Below are positions 59,067-64,000 of a stretch of DNA of 64,000 nucleotides, one piece after another; position 1 is the first letter of the stretch, and every line of letters begins with the position of its first letter. The stretch comes from Pseudomonas orientalis. Its GTDB lineage: Bacteria; Pseudomonadota; Gammaproteobacteria; Pseudomonadales; Pseudomonadaceae. The notes under the pieces are model-generated. The model did no database searches and was not told the DNA's origin. It saw only the letters and a program-made list of their open reading frames with translations. The position numbers and the translations under genes were made by a program. The DNA is taken from positions 2,201,001 to 2,265,000 of the forward strand of contig NZ_CP094351.1 of assembly GCF_022807995.1 (NCBI RefSeq), written 5' to 3'.

Positions 59067-59846
59067 TTATAGGGTGAACGCCTGGCGGAAACGCTCCAGG
59101 GCCATGTTGCTGTCGCCGCTGGCCCAGCCTTCCAGGCCGACCACGCCGCTGTAGCCCATGGCATGCAGCGCCCGGGCAATCGCCGGGTAGTGGATTTCGC
59201 CGGTGCCGGGCTCTCGGCGTCCGGGCACGTCGGCCACCTGGATTTCGCCGATGGCGGGGCCTGCGCGCTGGATCAGCTCGATCAGGTTGCCTTCGCCGAT
59301 CTGCGCGTGGTACAGGTCCAGGTTCATCTTCAAATGCGCGCTGCCCACGGCTTCGATCAACGCCAGGGTGTCGTCGGCGCGGGCGAACGGGGTGCCGGGG
59401 TGGTCGACCTCGGTGTTGAGGTTTTCCAGCAGGAACACGCGGCCGGCGTCCTCGCCCAGGCGCGCGATCTTTTCCAGGGTCTTGCAGGCGCTCAGCCACA
59501 TGCGCCCGGTGGTCCGGCTGACGGGCTGCACCGGCAGGCCGCCTTCACCCAGGCCGGTACCGTGCAGATTGAGGCTGGGGCAGTTGAGGCGCTCGGCAAC
59601 GCGCAAGGATTCGCGGGCGCTGTCGAGCAAGTGGCGGACACCGTCAGGGTCGGTCAGCGTGCCGCTGATATAGCCGGTCATCGAGGTGAAGTCCGCGCCA
59701 GTCGCGGCCAGGGCGTTGATGTCCTTGTCTGCCCAGCTCCAGATTTCGGCGCTGAAACCCAACGCATGAATGCGTTTGACCCGCTCCACGAACGGCAGGT
59801 CAAGGAACACCATCTCGGCACTGACCGCCAGCTTGAACGGGATCAC
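59067..59846 (-). CDS. Sugar phosphate isomerase/hydroxypyruvate isomerase-like TIM barrel
   Basis: 259 residues from the GTG at 59846, which overlaps the dehydrogenase stop as GTGA. AP_endonuc_2/Hyi-type barrel: KLAVSAEMVFLDLPFVERVKRIHALGF, metal Glu in VFLLENLNTEVDHPGTPF and His in MNLDLYHAQIGEGNL, and GEIQVADVPGRREPGTGEIHYPAI. Such proteins isomerise hydroxypyruvate or act as inosose-related isomerases. An ATG start at 59885 would overlap the upstream gene by 43 bases and lacks family support. Confidence 0.85.
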   Translation of the reverse strand: MIPFKLAVSAEMVFLDLPFVERVKRIHALGFSAEIWSWADKDINALAATGADFTSMTGYISGTLTDPDGVRHLLDSARESLRVAERLNCPSLNLHGTGLGEGGLPVQPVSRTTGRMWLSACKTLEKIARLGEDAGRVFLLENLNTEVDHPGTPFARADDTLALIEAVGSAHLKMNLDLYHAQIGEGNLIELIQRAGPAIGEIQVADVPGRREPGTGEIHYPAIARALHAMGYSGVVGLEGWASGDSNMALERFRQAFTL

Positions 59847-60847
59847 AGGCTCACCGCCGTGCCTTGCTCGTAGGACTCGATACACGCGCGCGCAATCGCC
59901 AGGGCGGCGCGGGCATCTTCGCCGCTGGCCAGGGGGGTGGCGCCGCTGCGCAGGCAGTCGACAAAGTGGTTGAGCTCGGCGATGTAGGCATCGCGCAACA
60001 GGTCGGTGTCCAGGCGCTGGGTGTCGGCCTGGATGCCTTGGGCCTGGTAGCGCACCAGGTCCGATGCCTGCACGCCGCCCATGGTCAGCATGCCGGCGCT
60101 GCCGAACACTTCACCGCGTACGTCGTAGCCATACACCGCCTGGAAGCTGGCTTCGGCGGTGGCAATCGCACCGTTATCGAAGCGAATCGTGACCACGGCG
60201 GTGTCGAGCAAACCTCGGCTTTTGTATTCCGGTGCGATCAGGGCGTCGGCCATCACCTGCACCTGCACCGCTTCGGCACCGGGGTTGAGGTAGCGCAGGG
60301 TGTCGAAGTCATGGATCAGGGTTTCCAGAAAAATCACCCATTGCGGTGAGGCGCCAGGGTTGTTCAGCGCCGGGTCGCGGGTCAGCGAGCGCAGCAACTG
60401 CGGGGTGCCGATGCGTCCTGCCGCAACATCAAGGTGGGCGCTGCGAAAGCTCTTGGCGAAACGCCGGTTGAAGCCGACCTGCAGGGTCACACGGGCATCG
60501 GCGGCGGCGGCGATAGCGCGGTCGGCTTCCTCGAGGGTGATGGCCATGGGTTTCTCGCAGAAAATCCCCTTGCCGGCGCGGGCGGCGCTGATCACCAGTT
60601 CGGCATGGCTGCGGGCGGGAGCGGCGATGAGGATGCCGTCGATGTCCGGGTCGTCGAGCAGTTGCTGTGGATCGGTGTAGACCTTGTCCACATCCAGCTC
60701 CGCCGCCAGACGTGCGGCTTGCCCTGGGTTAGGGTCGGCGATGGCGGTCAGGCAGGCGCCGGGGATGTGGCGGGCGGCCGTGAGGCCGTGGAAGCTGCCC
60801 ATGCGACCGGCGCCGATCAAGCCCAGGCGAATGTGTTTGGTATTCAT
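59843..60847 (-). CDS. Gfo/Idh/MocA-family dehydrogenase (inositol 2-dehydrogenase-like)
   Basis: 334 residues: Rossmann start IRLGLIGAGRMGSFHGLTAA, the EKP signature in GIFCEKPMAITLEEADRAI (about 97), VGFNRRFAKSFRSA and the His of IHDFDTLRYLNPG (about 178). Typical of IolG-like NAD-dependent polyol or inosose dehydrogenases. First gene of the leftward operon behind a -24/-12 promoter. Substrate not established. Confidence 0.88.
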   Translation of the reverse strand: MNTKHIRLGLIGAGRMGSFHGLTAARHIPGACLTAIADPNPGQAARLAAELDVDKVYTDPQQLLDDPDIDGILIAAPARSHAELVISAARAGKGIFCEKPMAITLEEADRAIAAAADARVTLQVGFNRRFAKSFRSAHLDVAAGRIGTPQLLRSLTRDPALNNPGASPQWVIFLETLIHDFDTLRYLNPGAEAVQVQVMADALIAPEYKSRGLLDTAVVTIRFDNGAIATAEASFQAVYGYDVRGEVFGSAGMLTMGGVQASDLVRYQAQGIQADTQRLDTDLLRDAYIAELNHFVDCLRSGATPLASGEDARAALAIARACIESYEQGTAVSL

Positions 60848-60904
60848 GTATGACCCCTTTTTATTGTTGGCCTCAGGACAATCCTGTCGGGCAAAGGGGC
60901 AGGA

Positions 60905-60919
60905 GCAAGGGCTGTGCCA
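60905..60919 (-). promoter_or_regulatory. Sigma-54 (-24/-12) promoter
   Basis: Read leftward TGGCACAGCCCTTGC, an excellent match to TGGCAC-n5-TTGC with GG and GC ten bases apart. It lies 58 bases upstream of the dehydrogenase start and faces away from the AcoR-like activator gene. Confidence 0.85.
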
Positions 60920-60960
60920 AAATCCAGGTTACTGATTTTTAATGGATTTTAAAAAAATAG

Positions 60961-61008
60961 TGTTCATTTAAAAGACATGTCTATGCTGACATGTCGAAAA
61001 TATGAACA
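60961..61008. promoter_or_regulatory. Nested palindrome, likely upstream activator site
   Basis: Outer arms TGTTCAT (60961) and ATGAACA (61002) enclose two copies of GACATGTC (60974-60981, 60988-60995), all symmetric about 60984.5. It lies about 50 bases behind the sigma-54 promoter and ends 12 bases before the activator start codon. Confidence 0.75.
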
Positions 61009-61020
61009 TGGAAACTGCTT

Positions 61021-62982
61021 ATGAGCGTGGCGATCAGTGCGCAAGACCTCGATTACCTGACGGCGCTGGGCCCCGCCGCGCTGAACGATGGCCCGGTCGC
61101 GGCATTGCAGCAGGCGTGGCAGGCCTGCCTGCGCGGCCAGGTGCAGCGCCCGCCCGAGGTGCGTCAAACGATCTGGGATTCGTGGCGGCGCAGCGCCGAG
61201 GCCGGCATTGATCCAGCCGACAACGCGTATCGCTTCGTTGTCGCCGACCGCCTCACGGTCACGCTGGCCCGCCACCGCGTGCTGATCGACGCCGCCGCGC
61301 AGGTCATGCAGGGCTTGCTGGCGTACAACCCGCGCGGGCATATCAACCTCACTGACGCCCACGGCACCACCTTGTATTTCTGCGGGCTGGACATCACCCC
61401 CGTGGGCAGTCGCCTGCTCGAATCGGTGCAGGGCACCAACTGCACCGGCCTGGCGCTGGCTGAAGATCATCTGGTGTATGTGCTGGCCGAAGAAAACTTC
61501 GCGGTCGGCCTGCGTCAACGCCGTATGCACTGCGCCGCCGCGCCGATCAAGAATGCCCAGGGCCAGACCGTGGCCGTGCTGACGCTCACCGCCGAACCCG
61601 GCTGGTTTCACTTTCATACCCTGGGCACCGTGCAGGCGGCCGCTGAAGCCGTGTCGCGGCAGATGGCGCTGCAGGCGTTGCTGGAAGAACAGCAAACCGT
61701 GCTCGAGGTGCTCAACGAAGGCCTCGTGGTGGTGGATGAACGCGGCTGCATCAAGGCGCTCAACCGCTATGCCCGGCAGTTGTTCGGGGTGGGACTGGAG
61801 CTGATTGGCAGTCCTTTCCAGCACCTGGGCCGCAGTGAATTGAGCGAGGCGCTGGGCGAGGCTGTACGCGACCTGGATTGCACATTCCAGCTGCAGGATC
61901 GCAGCCAACTGGCTTGCCTGGTCTCGGTGTGCCCACTGGAGCAGGGCGGGGTCATTGTGTCGCTGCGCGAAAACCGGCGCATCCGCGAAATCACCCGACG
62001 CCTTGTCGGCACCCAGGCGCGTTATACCTTCGATACCATCCAGGGCACGTCGCAGGCAATCCAGGACGCTTTGCGCCTGGGCCACATCGCCAGCCGCAGT
62101 GATTCCACCACACTGATACTTGGTGAGAGCGGCACCGGCAAGGAATTGTTCGCTCAGGCCATTCATAACGCGAGCGAGCGCTGCAATGGCCCGTTCGTGG
62201 CGGTTAACTGCGGCGCGATTCCACGGGACCTGGTGCAGAGTGAACTGTTCGGGCATGTCGAGGGCGCGTTCACCGGTTCGGCCCGTGGCGGCTCGGCGGG
62301 CAAGTTCGAGCTGGCCGACGGCGGCACCATCTTTCTGGATGAAATTGGTGATATGTCTTTCGACGCCCAGGTCAGCCTGTTGCGGGTGTTGCAGGAAGGT
62401 GAAGTCGCGCGGGTCGGCGCAAAAAGCGCACGCCAGGTGGATGTGCGCATCATCGCCGCCACCCACCGCAACCTCAGCCAGGCAGTGGCCGACGGCGCAT
62501 TTCGCGAAGACCTTTACTACCGACTGAATGTGCTGAACCTGACGGTGCCGCCGCTGCGGATGCGCCGCGACGACATCCCGCTGCTGGCGCGGCACTTTCT
62601 CAAGCGCTGCGCGCGCTCATTGCGTAAAACGGTGCAGGGCTTCGCGCCGGACGCACTGGCCCTGCTTTGCGCGCATGCCTGGCCGGGCAACGTGCGCGAG
62701 CTGGAAAACGCCATCGAACGGGCGACCAACCTGGCCATGGGCGAGTTGATCCAGCCGGGGGACCTCCCGCTGGACAGCAAGCCTCGTGCACTGGCCCATG
62801 TCTATGCGCCGCAACCCACCCAGGACCTGAGCAGCCACGAAATGCACGCCATCGCCGCCGCGCTGAAAAGCACCGGTGGCAATATCCGCCTGGCCGCCCG
62901 GCAGCTGAACGTGTCCCGGGGCGGGTTGTACAACAAGATGAATCGGTTCGGGTTGAATGCCGGGGATTTTCGCGGGCTTTGA
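61021..62982 (+). CDS. Sigma-54-dependent activator (AcoR-like)
   Basis: 653 residues: GAF-type sensor (about 60-210; TNCTGLALAEDHLVYVLAEENF), PAS-like segment (about 225-320; VLEVLNEGLVVVDERGCIKALNRYA), AAA+ domain (about 340-575) with Walker A GESGTGKE, the sigma-54 contact loop GAFTGS and GGTIFLDEIGDM, and a Fis-type HTH at the end (GGNIRLAARQLNVSRGGLYNKMNRFG). It should drive the divergent operon and may repress itself from the palindrome at its own start. The ligand is unknown; AcoR relatives sense acetoin or similar small molecules. Confidence 0.93.
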   Translation: MSVAISAQDLDYLTALGPAALNDGPVAALQQAWQACLRGQVQRPPEVRQTIWDSWRRSAEAGIDPADNAYRFVVADRLTVTLARHRVLIDAAAQVMQGLLAYNPRGHINLTDAHGTTLYFCGLDITPVGSRLLESVQGTNCTGLALAEDHLVYVLAEENFAVGLRQRRMHCAAAPIKNAQGQTVAVLTLTAEPGWFHFHTLGTVQAAAEAVSRQMALQALLEEQQTVLEVLNEGLVVVDERGCIKALNRYARQLFGVGLELIGSPFQHLGRSELSEALGEAVRDLDCTFQLQDRSQLACLVSVCPLEQGGVIVSLRENRRIREITRRLVGTQARYTFDTIQGTSQAIQDALRLGHIASRSDSTTLILGESGTGKELFAQAIHNASERCNGPFVAVNCGAIPRDLVQSELFGHVEGAFTGSARGGSAGKFELADGGTIFLDEIGDMSFDAQVSLLRVLQEGEVARVGAKSARQVDVRIIAATHRNLSQAVADGAFREDLYYRLNVLNLTVPPLRMRRDDIPLLARHFLKRCARSLRKTVQGFAPDALALLCAHAWPGNVRELENAIERATNLAMGELIQPGDLPLDSKPRALAHVYAPQPTQDLSSHEMHAIAAALKSTGGNIRLAARQLNVSRGGLYNKMNRFGLNAGDFRGL

Positions 62983-63064
62983 ATGGTTACTCATGTGGGA
63001 AGACGCTTGCTCCCGTGACGGCCGGACAGCCAATGCGTATTTACCTGACGTTCCGAGGTAAAAA

Positions 63065-63153
63065 TGTGGGAGGGGGCTTGCCCCCGATGGCGATGTGTCA
63101 GTCACTGATGTGCTCACTGACGCTCCCTCATCGGGGGCAAGCCCCCTCCCACA
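63065..63153. repeat. REP pair (type GTGGGAGGGGGCTTGC)
   Basis: Inverted pair between the convergent activator and LacI-type genes. A further degraded unit starts near 62994. Confidence 0.9.
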
Positions 63154-63168
63154 TTTGCTGTCCATGTC

Positions 63169-64000
63169 TCAGCTGTCCATGTTTTCCGAGGTGACGATGT
63201 GCGGCGGGATATGCACTCGATGCCGCAGTGCATCGAACCCCTCGGCGCTCTGCAATTGCACCAGCAACTCCACCAGGGCCACCGCCGTCTGGCGCGGCTG
63301 CGAATCCATCACCACATCGATCAGCCCTCGGCTCAGCGCCTGGCGCGACAACGCAGTGGACTCCTGCAGGATGCAGCACAACGCCGGGCGCTTGGGCAGT
63401 TGCGCCAGGGCGTTGATCACGCCGTCACCGCCACCGCCCACCACGCACAACCCGCGCAGGTCGGTGTGGCGGCTGAGCAGGTCGAGGGTGGCTTCCTCGG
63501 TGATGTCGCAGTTGTCCAGATTGATCAGCGGCTCCAGCGGCTTGAGCCCCGGCGCGTGTTCGGCCAGGTAGCTGTGCAGGCCTTCGACCCGTGCCTGGTG
63601 CCCGAGGAAACGATGGCCGCCGAGCAGAATGCCCACGCTGCCCTTGCGCGCACCGCATGTCCGTGCCAACAGCCAGCCCATGGTGCGTCCGACGACGTGA
63701 TTGTCCTGGCCCACATAGGGTTCCAGGGCTTGCTCATGAATATCCGAAAGCAATGCCACCACCGGCACCCCGGCTTCGCGGATTTGCGCAAGGCAGGCAT
63801 TGATCAGCGGATGGGCGAAGCTGACCACCGCCAGGGCGTCGCACTGCACGGCCAACTGTTCTATTTGCGTAACGATGGCACTGGGTGTGCGGTCGTTGAT
63901 GTAATCGAACTGGCAGCTCAGGTTGGCCGTGGCGTGATGCTGCGCCGCGTCGCCGATGGACTGCGCCAGGTTGGCATAGAACGCCTGGGCGGTACCCAGC
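63169..64000 (-). CDS. LacI-type regulator, N-terminal part outside window
   Basis: The frame is open to the last base of the window, so the gene is cut at its 5' end. At least 277 residues remain, a periplasmic-binding-like effector domain: CDALAVVSFAHPLINACLAQIREAGVPVVALLSD, VVGRTMGWLLARTCG, ILLGGHRFLGHQARVEGLHSYL and LRGLCVVGGGGDGVINAL. The spacing and lack of a signal peptide suit a LacI-family repressor whose HTH lies beyond 64000. It may belong to the adjacent polyol/inositol module or to genes to the right. Confidence 0.8.
   Translation of the reverse strand, partial: LGTAQAFYANLAQSIGDAAQHHATANLSCQFDYINDRTPSAIVTQIEQLAVQCDALAVVSFAHPLINACLAQIREAGVPVVALLSDIHEQALEPYVGQDNHVVGRTMGWLLARTCGARKGSVGILLGGHRFLGHQARVEGLHSYLAEHAPGLKPLEPLINLDNCDITEEATLDLLSRHTDLRGLCVVGGGGDGVINALAQLPKRPALCCILQESTALSRQALSRGLIDVVMDSQPRQTAVALVELLVQLQSAEGFDALRHRVHIPPHIVTSENMDS

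Overview
The window reads as chromosome of a Pseudomonas of the fluorescens group. The GC-rich coding sequence, the two classic REP families of that group (GTGGGAGGGGGCTTGC and TGTAGGAGCGAGCTTGC), membrane PQQ glucose dehydrogenase, XenA, a Pseudomonas-type levansucrase and the non-phosphorylating arabinose route all agree. No rRNA, tRNA or CRISPR array was seen. Most of the content is accessory sugar and small-molecule catabolism.

Layout. 1-1.2 kb: 3' part of a levansucrase gene. 1.5-2.7 kb: an intact IS3-family element sitting inside a REP. 2.8-11.3 kb: xylose locus (xylA-xylF-xylG-xylH, leftward; xylR, rightward), split by an AT-richer two-gene unit that looks like a membrane toxin plus immunity protein. 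11.4-15.6 kb: glucose dehydrogenase and a divergent Nramp-like carrier without the usual metal-binding motifs.

15.6-31.7 kb: a large, uncharacterised catabolic regulon. It encodes a luciferase-like flavin monooxygenase, two paralogous flavin reductases, an NCS1 permease, a polyamine-type ABC importer, a RibBA-like protein, a DUF1330 protein, Nudix hydrolase, carboxymuconolactone-decarboxylase-like protein, aldehyde dehydrogenase, alpha/beta hydrolase and a DUF1185 protein. Five promoters carry related palindromes built on TATGGTAT, and a GntR/FCD regulator is encoded inside. The gene set resembles the logic of the Rut pyrimidine pathway (reduced-FMN oxygenase, reductase, hydrolase, nucleobase-type permease), but the substrate is unknown. 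An IS110-family element interrupts this region inside an intergenic repeat whose intact copy lies at 57.7-58.0 kb.

31.8-41.1 kb: chemoreceptor, bestrophin, an unrecognised possible DNA-binding protein coupled to a diguanylate cyclase, an ArsR regulator divergent from xenA, and a TonB-dependent siderophore receptor. 41.1-54.4 kb: a complete oxidative L-arabinose locus: GntR regulator, arabinonate dehydratase, MFS carrier, AraD1/GguC, ketoglutarate-semialdehyde dehydrogenase, lactonase, araFGH, periplasmic mutarotase and an SDR sugar dehydrogenase; arabinose would end as 2-oxoglutarate. Matching TnGTnnnACnA operators lie at both divergent promoter regions.

54.5-57.7 kb: AraC regulator/MFS pair and a YghU-type glutathione transferase. 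58.1-64 kb: a polyol- or inositol-like module (binding protein, isomerase-like TIM barrel, Gfo/Idh/MocA dehydrogenase) behind a sigma-54 promoter, with a divergent AcoR-like activator and a nested palindrome between them, then a LacI-type regulator cut by the window end.
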